Shown in pieces: positions 19,509 to 28,322 of a DNA stretch of 64,000 bases; position 1 is the stretch's first letter, and each line of letters starts with the position of its first letter. The translations under genes were made by a program, and so were the position numbers. The notes under the pieces are model-generated. The model saw nothing but the letters and a program-made list of their open reading frames with translations, searched no databases and was not told the DNA's origin. Where the stretch lies: positions 1 through 64,000 of the forward strand of contig WYBP01000014.1 of assembly GCA_011525845.1 (NCBI GenBank), in the 5' to 3' direction. This stretch comes from Gemmatimonadaceae bacterium. GTDB taxonomy: Bacteria; Gemmatimonadota; Gemmatimonadetes; Gemmatimonadales; Gemmatimonadaceae.

Positions 19509-22193
19509 CTACCGCCCCACGAGCCGGGTCCACTCCGGCGACGCGGTCAGCGGCCTGAACCACCATCCGGGGTCGAGCCGGAGCGCGTCGCGCCGCTCGG
19601 GAGGGTTAGCCGCCAGGTACTCCGTGAGGAGGCGGACCGCATCGCGCTCGTCACCGAGCAGGGTGTGCGCGAACGCGCCGAAGAGCGCCAGGTCGCGCGG
19701 CTTGTCGATGGTCGCGTTCCCGAGCGATCGCTGGATGAGCGCACGGGCGCTGTCCGCGCGCGCGGGCGATCCAGCGGTCGCTCGGGCGAGCGTGGCCGCG
19801 ACGAACATGTTCCCGGTGTAGCGCGCGACCAGGCTGTCCGCGGGCGCCGAGATGGCGACGAGTGAGTCCGCGAGCCGCCGGGCGCGCGCCGGGTCGTACG
19901 CGGAAAGACCGGGTGCCGACTGCAGGTACAACCGGCAGCGCACTGCGCGCGGATCCACGGCGTTCCGGCTCTCGAGGTTCCGGCAGTAGTCGTCCGCCGC
20001 GGCGATCTGCTCGAGGTCGTAGGCCGCGTTGAAGAGGCGCGAGTAGAGCAGCACGACGTTCGCCTGGAACTCGTCCGCGGCCAGCGCCGACCGCGCCGCC
20101 TGGTAGACGTCCTGCGTGGTCTTGTTCGGCAGCTGGTAGTAGAGGTGCGAGAGCGTCGCGAACGCACCGGCCTGGTTCCGGTTGATCACGGTGGCGCGCT
20201 CGAGGTCCTTCTCCGCCTGCAGGAGCGCGGACTGGCGCGCGGCCCGGTCGGTGTCGATCTCGGTGAGGTAGCCCCAGTAGCGCAGGTTGCCGCGCGTCTC
20301 GAGCGCGTCGGCGTTGTCCGGATCGAGCGCGAGCGCACGGTCCGCATGCTCCACCCCGAGCGCGACCCATGGCCGGATCGCCAGCGGGTTGCGCCCCACG
20401 AGGCGCGAGCGACGGTACGCGAGCGCGGCCCGCAGCGCCGGCGGCTCGCTCCACCGGTCGTCCAGTTCCTGCGCGCTGCGATACGCGGAGTCCGCCGAGT
20501 CGAACAGCGCCTCGGCCTCCGCATTCTCGCCCGCGGACCGGCGCGCCTCCGCCAGCCGCTGGATCTGTGCGCCCCGCTGCGTCGCCAGCCACGCCGCCTG
20601 GCTGCTGGTCGAAGCCTTGGCCGCCTGGAGCTGGATGTCGGCATTCAGCTCGGCCCCGATGAGGTTCGCCGCGATCGTCGTGATCGAGTCCTGCAACAGG
20701 AGCAGGCTGTCGCGCGAGACCGCGAACGACTCGCGCCGGATGCTCGCCCCCGTCTCGTCGTCGAGCCGGACGGTGACGCGCACACGCGCACCCTCCGGGT
20801 CCACCTCGCCGCGGACCAGGTACCCCGCGCGCAGCGCCCGCGCGATGCTGTCCACCGGGAGCGCCGAGCCGCGGTAGGGCTCGACGCCCGAGCGCGAGAT
20901 CACCGTGAAGCTCGGCGAGCGCGTGAAGGTGCGGATCATCCCTTCCGTCAGCCCATCGGCCACGGCGGTCAGGGAGGAGTCCCGGCTGAGGTCCGAGAAG
21001 TAGAGCACCGCGACGCGCCGCGCGTTCGCCCCGAGCGCACCCGCGCGCGACGCGTTCCCGCCCAGCAGCGCGTACCCACCACCGATCCCCGCCGCGAGCA
21101 CGGCCACCGCCGCCACGACCGCGAGCGGCCGCTTCCACACCGGCACCGGCTCGGGGAGCGCCTGCATCGAGTAGATCGAGGGCGTGGGCGTCCGCCGCAT
21201 CGCGATCGATCCGCGCATCACGCGCATCGTCGCCGTCGCGCCCATCGGCATGCCGAGCACCTCGGCGAACGCCTGCGCCGACTGCGGGCGGTCCACCGGG
21301 GTCTTGGCGAGCGCGAAGAAGATCGCCTGCTCCACCTCCTCGGGCACGGCATTGCGCACGACCCGCACGCTCGGCACCTGCTCCATCAGGTGCTTCGCCA
21401 TGATCGCCATCGCGTTCGAGCCCGTGAAGGGCGGCTCCCCGGCGAGCATCTCGTACAGCATGCAGCCGAGCGAGTAGATGTCCGCCGTCGGGCCGACCTG
21501 GTCCCCGGTGGACTGCTCCGGCGCCATGTACACGGGGGTGCCGACCGCCATCCCCGTCTGCGTGAGCTTCTGCTGCCCCGCCTCGCTCGCCGCGCGCGCG
21601 ATGCCGAAGTCCGCGACGAGCGCGTGGTCCCCGCTGAGGAGGATGTTCTCGGGCTTGATGTCGCGGTGCACGATGCCGAGTTGGTGCGCGTGCTGCAGCG
21701 CACCGCAGACCTCGAGCGTGATGCGGAGCGCGTCGTCGAGCGGGAGCATCGACTCGCGGTCCAGCCGGTCGCGCAGCGATTCCCCCTTCACGAACGGCAT
21801 CACGTAGTAGAGCAGCCCGTCCGCGGAACCGGAGTCGTAGAGCCCGAGGATGTGCGGGTGCTGCAGCTTCGCCGCGAGCTTGATCTCGCGCTCGAACCGC
21901 TCCGACCCGATCGAGGCGGAGAGCTCCGGGTGGAGCACCTTGATCGCGACCTCGCGGTCGTGCTTCTGGTCGCGGGCGAGGAAGACCGTCGCCATGCCGC
22001 CGCGCCCAAGCTCACGCTCGATGGTGTAGCGGTCCCCGATCGCCTCGCGCAGGCGGACGAACGTCTCCGTGGCCTCCTTCACCGCGCCGAGGGGAGTCCC
22101 CTTGAATTCGACCGTGAAGTTGAGGCCGCAGCGACTGCAAAAGACCGCATCCGCCTCGGCGGGCGTCCCACAGTTCGCGCAGGTAGAGCTCAG
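19509..22193 (-). CDS. Ser/Thr protein kinase with N-terminal zinc ribbon and C-terminal TPR-like region
   Basis: An 894-residue kinase when read from CTG 22193. The codons before the usual start (GTG 22082) encode a double CxxC zinc ribbon, SSTCANCG then VFCSRCGLNF, continuous with the kinase. No ATG, GTG or TTG exists between it and an upstream in-frame stop at 22244. The CTG lies 6 nt after GAGGAG, a good ribosome site. The kinase domain has GRGGMATVFLA, VAIKVLHPE, HRDIKPENIL, DFGIARA and APEQ. One membrane helix follows (VVAAVAVLAAGIGGGYALL), then a TolB/FlgO-like segment (VAVLYFSDLS, GLTEGMI, GYLVRGEVD) and TPR-like helices to the end. It is probably a membrane signalling kinase with a periplasmic sensor part. 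Confidence 0.9.
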   Translation of the reverse strand: MSSTCANCGTPAEADAVFCSRCGLNFTVEFKGTPLGAVKEATETFVRLREAIGDRYTIERELGRGGMATVFLARDQKHDREVAIKVLHPELSASIGSERFEREIKLAAKLQHPHILGLYDSGSADGLLYYVMPFVKGESLRDRLDRESMLPLDDALRITLEVCGALQHAHQLGIVHRDIKPENILLSGDHALVADFGIARAASEAGQQKLTQTGMAVGTPVYMAPEQSTGDQVGPTADIYSLGCMLYEMLAGEPPFTGSNAMAIMAKHLMEQVPSVRVVRNAVPEEVEQAIFFALAKTPVDRPQSAQAFAEVLGMPMGATATMRVMRGSIAMRRTPTPSIYSMQALPEPVPVWKRPLAVVAAVAVLAAGIGGGYALLGGNASRAGALGANARRVAVLYFSDLSRDSSLTAVADGLTEGMIRTFTRSPSFTVISRSGVEPYRGSALPVDSIARALRAGYLVRGEVDPEGARVRVTVRLDDETGASIRRESFAVSRDSLLLLQDSITTIAANLIGAELNADIQLQAAKASTSSQAAWLATQRGAQIQRLAEARRSAGENAEAEALFDSADSAYRSAQELDDRWSEPPALRAALAYRRSRLVGRNPLAIRPWVALGVEHADRALALDPDNADALETRGNLRYWGYLTEIDTDRAARQSALLQAEKDLERATVINRNQAGAFATLSHLYYQLPNKTTQDVYQAARSALAADEFQANVVLLYSRLFNAAYDLEQIAAADDYCRNLESRNAVDPRAVRCRLYLQSAPGLSAYDPARARRLADSLVAISAPADSLVARYTGNMFVAATLARATAGSPARADSARALIQRSLGNATIDKPRDLALFGAFAHTLLGDERDAVRLLTEYLAANPPERRDALRLDPGWWFRPLTASPEWTRLVGR

Positions 22194-22313
22194 GGTCCAC
22201 TCCTCAGCAGGTGCAGGCGGACCGCAGGCGCGTCCGCACGATCACCTAAGCTGACCCGCCCCGCGATGTGCGGCAAGCGAATCACGCGCACGCCGATGCC
22301 CCCGCGGCTCCCC

Positions 22314-22634
22314 TCAGGGCTTCTTCTTCTCGATCGGGATCATCTTCCCCGTCGAGTCGACGACGAACGTGGGACCGAACGCCGAATCCCGGCCCATGCC
22401 GGTCGGCTGCGCCTTCATGCCTTGGACGCCCTTGCCCACCTTCGCCGCCGTCGCGGAGTCGACGACCGCCGCACCGGTCGTGCCCACCGGCGCCGCAGCA
22501 CCGGAGTCGGTGGCGACCATCGGTGCGGGATCGACCACCGCGGAGTCGGCTGCGGCGCCGTCGTTCGACGCCTCTCCCTTCGGGGCGCAGGCGGCGAGGA
22601 CGAGCGCGGCGAGCAGCGTACGGCGGCGGATCAT
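22314..22634 (-). CDS. Small lipoprotein, hypothetical
   Basis: A 106-residue lipoprotein: MIRRRTLLAALVLAAC is a compact lipoprotein signal with the lipobox LAAC. The mature part is Ala/Asp/Val-rich and disordered in look, ending with a short ordered segment (SAFGPTFVVDSTGKMIPIEKKKP). Its ATG overlaps the stop of the upstream peptidase gene (ATGA at 22631-22634), so they are coupled. A related ending (AFTIDSRGRLTPVD) closes the upstream peptidase, suggesting a shared C-terminal motif. Function is unknown. Confidence 0.8.
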   Translation of the reverse strand: MIRRRTLLAALVLAACAPKGEASNDGAAADSAVVDPAPMVATDSGAAAPVGTTGAAVVDSATAAKVGKGVQGMKAQPTGMGRDSAFGPTFVVDSTGKMIPIEKKKP

Positions 22635-24172
22635 CTCAGTCTCCGGTCAACGGGGGTCAGGCGGCCACGCGAGTCGATCGTGAAGGCCGGTGGTGTCGGT
22701 TCGGGCATGCGCGTCGGCGCGTCCATCACGCTGCTGAGTCCCGGGAGTTCCCAGAGCCCCGCCGGCACGCTGAACGCATCGGCCGCGCTCACGTTCACGG
22801 TATACCCCAGATCGCCCAGCGACTCGATCGTCGTCGCGGAGAAGGGTGCCCCGCCCGACCCGATGAACGGCGTCATCAACTCCGTGAGGAAGATGCTCTC
22901 GCGCCAGTGCGAGTCGCGCGACCCGACCCCATCCGTGCTGTGCACGGGGACGGTCGTCGCGCAGGTGCTCGGTCCGGTGTTCTGCGACGCACAGGCCGCG
23001 CGCGCGCGCGCGCCGAGGAACCGCACGTTCGTCGTGTCGGTGCGATCGAGCAGGCTGTTGTTCGTCCAGACGGTGCCGAGGCCGATGACGTGGAGCATCT
23101 CGTGGAGGATCACGAAGTCGATCCGCCCGTTCGAGACGAGGGTCGGCAGGTCGGCCTCGTCGAACTTCATGAGGCCGAGTGCGGGCTTGTACATCGACGC
23201 CGCGGGGCGGACGAGACAGGGCCCCGCGGAGCCCAGTCGGCCACCGACGCCGTCATCGGGCGCGACGGACGCGTAGATGATCACGCCCGGGATCGTGCTC
23301 TCGGTGAAATCCGCCTGCCCCGTGGGGCCGCCCGGACACTGGCTGACGTTGGTGAAGTTCGTCGGGAATCCGACGGGCGTGACCCCGCCCACCACCGCGG
23401 CGCGGATCCGGTTCACGGCGCGGTTGAACGCGTCGAGCGTGGCGCCGGTCGGCGGCGTGGTCGCCCAGCGCAGGTCCACCGTGTACGTCGTCTGGATGGT
23501 GGCGTTCACCAGCACCGAGAACGCGCCGGAGGCCGCCCGCAGCGTCTGCGTCCCACCGACCTTCCCCAGCGTCCAGGCAGGAGCGGTCGCGATCCCGGAG
23601 CTGTTCGACATCGTGCTCGTCGCGCCACCGAGCGTGCCCGATCCCGCGACGATGCTCCAGTCGATGGCCTGCGCCGGGATGGCGTTCCCGAACTGGTCCA
23701 CCACCCGGGCCTGCACCGCGTTCGCCACCGCCGTTCCCGCGAGCGCGATCTGGTTGTTCCCCGAGGCGATGCTCATCCCGTTCGCGGCTCCGGGGGTGGC
23801 CGTCGCAGAGAGCACGAGCGGACTGAGCCCCGAGACCGTGACGGTCACCGTCTGCGCCCCCGCGGTGGTGCCGAGCGTCCAGACACCGATCGACGTCTCG
23901 CCGGCAGCGGACACCGTCGGTGCCCCCGAGAGGGAGCCACCGCCACTCGTGACGGCGACCGAGACCGGGATCCCCGCGAGCGCATCACCGCTGCTGTTGC
24001 GCACGGTGAAGGTCGGCGCCGTGGAGAGCGCGGTTCCAACGGTGGCGCTGGCCGCGGCACCCGCGCCCGCCACCAGGCTCGCGGCACCACCCGGCGGACC
24101 CGCGGGTTCCTTGCCCTTGCAGGCGATCGCGACCATCGCAGTGAACACCAGCACGAAACGCACGAGCCGCAC
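22631..24172 (-). CDS. Leishmanolysin-like zinc metalloprotease lipoprotein with Ig-like domains
   Basis: A 513-residue lipoprotein from GTG 24172, with GAGG about 7 nt upstream. The signal VRLVRFVLVFTAMVAIAC ends in a lipobox. Two Big_1-like Ig domains follow (VRNSSGDALAGIPVSV, VVDQFGNAIPAQAIDW). The C-terminal half carries HEMLHVIGLG, an HExxH zinc site in metzincin-like context, and a distal SHWRES followed by ELMTPF, the signature arrangement of M8/leishmanolysin relatives where the later His is the third zinc ligand. It likely cleaves proteins at the cell surface or outside the cell. It is coupled to the small lipoprotein downstream. Confidence 0.88.
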   Translation of the reverse strand: MRLVRFVLVFTAMVAIACKGKEPAGPPGGAASLVAGAGAAASATVGTALSTAPTFTVRNSSGDALAGIPVSVAVTSGGGSLSGAPTVSAAGETSIGVWTLGTTAGAQTVTVTVSGLSPLVLSATATPGAANGMSIASGNNQIALAGTAVANAVQARVVDQFGNAIPAQAIDWSIVAGSGTLGGATSTMSNSSGIATAPAWTLGKVGGTQTLRAASGAFSVLVNATIQTTYTVDLRWATTPPTGATLDAFNRAVNRIRAAVVGGVTPVGFPTNFTNVSQCPGGPTGQADFTESTIPGVIIYASVAPDDGVGGRLGSAGPCLVRPAASMYKPALGLMKFDEADLPTLVSNGRIDFVILHEMLHVIGLGTVWTNNSLLDRTDTTNVRFLGARARAACASQNTGPSTCATTVPVHSTDGVGSRDSHWRESIFLTELMTPFIGSGGAPFSATTIESLGDLGYTVNVSAADAFSVPAGLWELPGLSSVMDAPTRMPEPTPPAFTIDSRGRLTPVDRRLR

Positions 24173-24262
24173 GACGACCTCTGTCGGTGAATGTGTCCTG
24201 AAGATTACCCCCGGCGGGGGCTCCGGCCACAGGACCTGCGTCACACTCGGCATGTGCGGCAC

Positions 24263-26245
24263 TCAGTGGCCCACGATCGGGCCGGCGCGGAAGAGCCGAC
24301 GTGCATCGAGGCGCAGCGCGGCCGGTTCGGTCCCCGGAACGAAGTACTCGAGATAGCGTCGCTCGACGGGGGTCTCCGCCTCCGCGAGCGCTCCGGTCGC
24401 GCGGTCGAGTTCCGCCGAGATGATCGAGGCCGGGGGTGTCCAGTCGTCCCCCACGAGCCCGATCCAGCCGGCGAGCATCTGCCCGAAGATCGGCGCGGCG
24501 AACGATCCGCCGCCGGCTCCCGGCGTGATCGTCTTCGGCCGGTCGAAGCCGAGCCAGACACCGGCGACGATGGAGGGCGTCATCCCCACGAACCAGACGT
24601 CGGTGTTGTCGTTCGTCGTCCCGGTCTTCCCCGCGACGGGGACCTGCGGCCCGAGGTAGCGGCGCACCGCCGTCGCGGTCCCGGCGTCGACCGCCTCGCG
24701 CATCATCCCGAGCGAGACGAAGGCCACGGCGCTGTCCATCGCGGCGGCGTGCCGCTGGGGACCGGTCGCGTAGATGGGGCGCCCCGCCGGGTCGTCGACG
24801 CGGGCGATCACCCGCGGCTCCACTGCGGCGCCGAGATTCGCGAACGCCGTGTACGCGGCGACGAGGTCGATCGGGCGGACGGCCGACGCACCGATCGCGC
24901 TCGAGGGAAAGGGCGCGATCGGCGCCTGCAGCCCCATCCGGTGCGCGAGCGCGATCACCGAGTCGGCGCCGAGCCGCTCCCAGAGCCGCACCGCCACCGG
25001 GTTCCGGGACTTGGCGAGCGCGTCGCGCATCGTGAGGGGCCCGAGGAACTCCCCGTCCGCATTGCCCGGGCGGTAGACCTGCGTGCCCACCACCAGCTCG
25101 ACCGGCTCATCGACCAGGATCGTGTTCGCGGGGAGCGAGTCCATCAGGGCGCGCGCGTACACGATCGGCTTGAACGCGGAGCCCGGCTGGCGCACGCCGT
25201 TCACGGCGCGGTTGAATGGCGACTCCTGGTAGTTGCGGCCCCCGACGAGCGCCCGCACGTCACCGGTCGCGGGATCGATCGCCACGACGGCACCCTGCAG
25301 GTAGTCCGTGGAACCCTTCGCGCGCCTCGCGAGCGTCTGGTGCGGGTAGCCCGGGCGCGCCTCGATCGCCGCGATCCCCTCCTCGAGCGCCCGGGTCGCC
25401 GCGCGCTGGAGCGCGGGGTCGAGGGTGGTCACGATGCGGTAGCCGCCCTCCCCCACCGGGATCCCCGCGCGCTCCGCCCGGCCGCGCACGAGGTCCACGA
25501 AGTACGGCGCAGCGACGGACATGCCGAGGTCCGGGTCCACGCGCAGCGGCTCGGACCGCGCCGCGCGCGCCTGCTCGGCCGTGATGAACCCCTGCTCCGC
25601 CATCAGCCCGATGATCGCGTCGCGCCGGTTCTTGTTCCGCGCGGGGTAGCGCACGGGGTCGTAGATGGCGGGCCCCTTCGGCAGGGCCGCGAGCGAGGCC
25701 GCCTCGGCGATGCTCAGCTGCGCCGCAGGCTTGTTGAAGTAGTGGCGCGCCGCGGCCTCGATCCCGAACCACCCGCGGCCGAAGCTGATCTGGTTGAGGT
25801 AGGCCTCGAGGATCTGCGCCTTGGTATAGTGCTTCTCCATCTCGCGCGCCGCGGACTGCTCGCGGAGCTTGCGCGAGATCGAGCGGTCGGTCCGGTCGAT
25901 GATGTCGGGATGCATGTTGCCGACGAGCTGCTGCGTGATGGTGCTCGCCCCGCGGCTCCCGCCGAGGAGGTTGTCCTTGATCGCCGAGGCGATGCCGACC
26001 ATGTCGACGCCGTCGTGCTGGTAGAACCGGCGGTCCTCCACGGCCACGAAGGCCTGCGGCACGTGCGCCGGGAGCGTGGCGATGCTGATGCTCGTGCGCC
26101 ATTCACGCCCGATCTCGCCGATCAGCGAGCCGTCCCGCGCGAGCACCAGGCTCGACTGCGGCGGGCGCACGATCCGCCACGGCTCCTGCTGCTGGGCGAA
26201 CAGGGGCGTGGCGACCGCGAGGAGGAGCAGGTGGCGGAGGCGCAT
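24263..26245 (-). CDS. Class A penicillin-binding protein (PBP1A-like)
   Basis: A 660-residue bifunctional peptidoglycan synthase. The glycosyltransferase domain has EDRRFYQHDGVD, GASTITQQLVGNM and AYLNQISFGRGWFGIEAAA. The transpeptidase domain has the active-site Ser in SAFKP, then SRNP in the SxN position and KTGTTND. A very short hydrophobic N-terminus (MRLRHLLLLAVATPLFAQ) looks like a cleavable signal rather than the long anchor usual in PBP1A. It polymerises glycan strands and crosslinks peptides in the periplasm. It lies divergent from nadE, with 83 bp between them. Confidence 0.95.
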   Translation of the reverse strand: MRLRHLLLLAVATPLFAQQQEPWRIVRPPQSSLVLARDGSLIGEIGREWRTSISIATLPAHVPQAFVAVEDRRFYQHDGVDMVGIASAIKDNLLGGSRGASTITQQLVGNMHPDIIDRTDRSISRKLREQSAAREMEKHYTKAQILEAYLNQISFGRGWFGIEAAARHYFNKPAAQLSIAEAASLAALPKGPAIYDPVRYPARNKNRRDAIIGLMAEQGFITAEQARAARSEPLRVDPDLGMSVAAPYFVDLVRGRAERAGIPVGEGGYRIVTTLDPALQRAATRALEEGIAAIEARPGYPHQTLARRAKGSTDYLQGAVVAIDPATGDVRALVGGRNYQESPFNRAVNGVRQPGSAFKPIVYARALMDSLPANTILVDEPVELVVGTQVYRPGNADGEFLGPLTMRDALAKSRNPVAVRLWERLGADSVIALAHRMGLQAPIAPFPSSAIGASAVRPIDLVAAYTAFANLGAAVEPRVIARVDDPAGRPIYATGPQRHAAAMDSAVAFVSLGMMREAVDAGTATAVRRYLGPQVPVAGKTGTTNDNTDVWFVGMTPSIVAGVWLGFDRPKTITPGAGGGSFAAPIFGQMLAGWIGLVGDDWTPPASIISAELDRATGALAEAETPVERRYLEYFVPGTEPAALRLDARRLFRAGPIVGH

Positions 26246-26328
26246 GCTGGAAGGATTCTACACCGCGACGGACGGCGGGATGCACCGCCGAAGTACCGCC
26301 TGACGCCCCGCCACGCCACCTTTAGGGC

Positions 26329-28245
26329 GTGACGCTCACGCTCGCCATCCCGCAGTTCCGGCCCCGGAAGGGCGACCTCCAGGGGAACCTCGACCGCGTC
26401 GGTGCGCTGCTCGCACAATGCGCGGCGCTCGAGCCGGCCCCGCGGGTGGTGGTCTTCGCGGAGACGGTGCTCTCGGGATACTTCCTCGAGGGGGGCGTGC
26501 GCGACGTGGCGCTCACCGCGGAGTCGCTCGCCGCGGAGCTCGACGCGCGCTGGCGCGCGAGCGGCGCCAGCGGCGCCGGCGGCGCGGGCCGGGCCCCGGT
26601 CGACGTGATCATCGGGTTCTACGAGCTCGTCGACGGGAACCTGCACAACAGCGCCGCCTGCATCGCGCTGCGCGAGGACGCCGCACCGCGCCTCCTGCAC
26701 GTGCATCGCAAGAACTTCCTCCCGACCTACTCGCTCTTCGACGAGGAACGTTTCGTGGAGCGTGGCTACGGGATCCGGGCGTTCGACACCTCCTGGGGCC
26801 GCGTCGCCCTGCTCGTCTGCGAGGACGCCTGGCACTCCCTCTCGGGGACGATCGCCGCGCTGGACGGCGCACAGGTGGTGTTCGTGCTCGCGGCGGCGCC
26901 GGCGCGCGGCCCCGCGCCCCGCGACGACCGCGTGCCCGGGCCCGGGAGCGTCGAGCGCTGGGAGCGGCTCATCCGCGACATCGCCGAGGAGCAGGGAATT
27001 TTCTGCGTGCTGGCCAACCTCGTGGGGAGCGAAGGCGGGCGGATGTTCCAGGGCGGGTCGATGATCGCCGGCCCCCGCGGCGACGTCCGTGCGCGGGCAC
27101 CGGTGTTCGACGAGGCGATCCTCACCGCGACGCTCGAGCTCTCGGACCTCGCGCGCGTGCGCGCGGACCTGCCGCTGCTCTCGGACCTTCGTGCCGCACT
27201 CCCCTTCCTCCGCACGGAGCTCGATCGCACGCTCGGGATCGGGCGCGTGGCGGTGGAGGAAGGTGACGCGACGAGCGCAGGCGCCACACCCTCCGCAGCG
27301 ACCGCGCCCAGCGCGCCCAGCGCGCCTTCCAGGGCGAGCGCGAAGCCAGCGGCCACCCGCGCGCCGCGAGCGAGCATCGCTGCCGCCGAGCCGCTGCCGG
27401 TGGTGCACGGAGGCGCCCATGCGCGCGGCACTCCGCCGGCGCTCGACATCGATGCGCGACTCGTCGAGACCTGGCTCGTGGCCTTCCTGCGCGACGAGTT
27501 CGCGCTGCGAGGCTTCACCAAGGCGATCGTCGGCGTCTCCGGCGGCGTGGATTCCGCCGTGGTGGCCACGCTCGCCGCCCGCGCACTCGGCCCCCGGAAC
27601 GTGATCGGGGTGCGGATGCCCTATCGCACCTCGAGCCCCGACTCGCTCTCGCACGCGCAGCTCCTGATCGACCAGCTCGGGATCGAGGGGCGCACGCTCG
27701 AGATCACTGGTGCCGTGGACGGCTACCTGGCGCTGGAGCCCGATGCGGACGCCGCGCGCCGCGGGAACGTGATGGCGCGCACGCGCATGATCGCGCTCTT
27801 CGACCTGAGCGCGAAGCACCGCGCCCTCCCGCTCGGCACCGGCAACAAGAGCGAGCGCCTGCTCGGGTACTTCACCTGGCACGCGGACGACTCGCCCCCG
27901 GTGAACCCGATCGGCGACCTCTTCAAGACGCAGGTCTGGGCGCTCGCCACCTGGCTCGGCGTGCCGGACGAGATCGTGCGGAAGCCGGCGAGCGCCGACC
28001 TGATCGCGGGCCAGACCGACGAGGCGGACTTCGGCGTCTCGTACGCCGTGGCGGACGAGGTGCTGAACTGGATCCTCCACGGCTGGAGTGCGGCGGAGCT
28101 CGAGGCGCGCGGGATGGACGCGGCCGCGATCGCCCTCGTGAAGAGCCGGCTCGACTCCACGCACTGGAAGCGCAAGCTCCCGACCGTGGCGATGCTCAGC
28201 GGCGCGGCGATCGGCGAGTCGTACCTCCGGCCCGTGGACCTCTAG
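26329..28245 (+). CDS. nadE: Glutamine-dependent NAD+ synthetase
   Basis: A 638-residue two-domain enzyme that amidates nicotinic acid adenine dinucleotide to NAD+. The N-terminal nitrilase-type glutaminase domain shows the catalytic triad: Glu in FAETVLSG, Lys in HRKNFLPTY and Cys in LLVCEDAWH. A low-complexity Ala/Pro/Ser linker (about 310-350) joins it to the synthetase domain, with the P-loop GVSGGVDSAVV, MARTRMIALFDLS, GTGNKSERLLGY and KTQVWALATWLG. Start GTG 26329 gives the normal N-terminal strand. The linker seems longer than usual for the family. It is divergent from the PBP gene. Confidence 0.96.
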   Translation: MTLTLAIPQFRPRKGDLQGNLDRVGALLAQCAALEPAPRVVVFAETVLSGYFLEGGVRDVALTAESLAAELDARWRASGASGAGGAGRAPVDVIIGFYELVDGNLHNSAACIALREDAAPRLLHVHRKNFLPTYSLFDEERFVERGYGIRAFDTSWGRVALLVCEDAWHSLSGTIAALDGAQVVFVLAAAPARGPAPRDDRVPGPGSVERWERLIRDIAEEQGIFCVLANLVGSEGGRMFQGGSMIAGPRGDVRARAPVFDEAILTATLELSDLARVRADLPLLSDLRAALPFLRTELDRTLGIGRVAVEEGDATSAGATPSAATAPSAPSAPSRASAKPAATRAPRASIAAAEPLPVVHGGAHARGTPPALDIDARLVETWLVAFLRDEFALRGFTKAIVGVSGGVDSAVVATLAARALGPRNVIGVRMPYRTSSPDSLSHAQLLIDQLGIEGRTLEITGAVDGYLALEPDADAARRGNVMARTRMIALFDLSAKHRALPLGTGNKSERLLGYFTWHADDSPPVNPIGDLFKTQVWALATWLGVPDEIVRKPASADLIAGQTDEADFGVSYAVADEVLNWILHGWSAAELEARGMDAAAIALVKSRLDSTHWKRKLPTVAMLSGAAIGESYLRPVDL

Positions 28246-28322
28246 GAGGGTTCCGCAGGAATCGGGTGGAGTCGACGGGCATCCGTCGGTAGATACCGGA
28301 TGTCACCAGCACGGAGTGAGAG

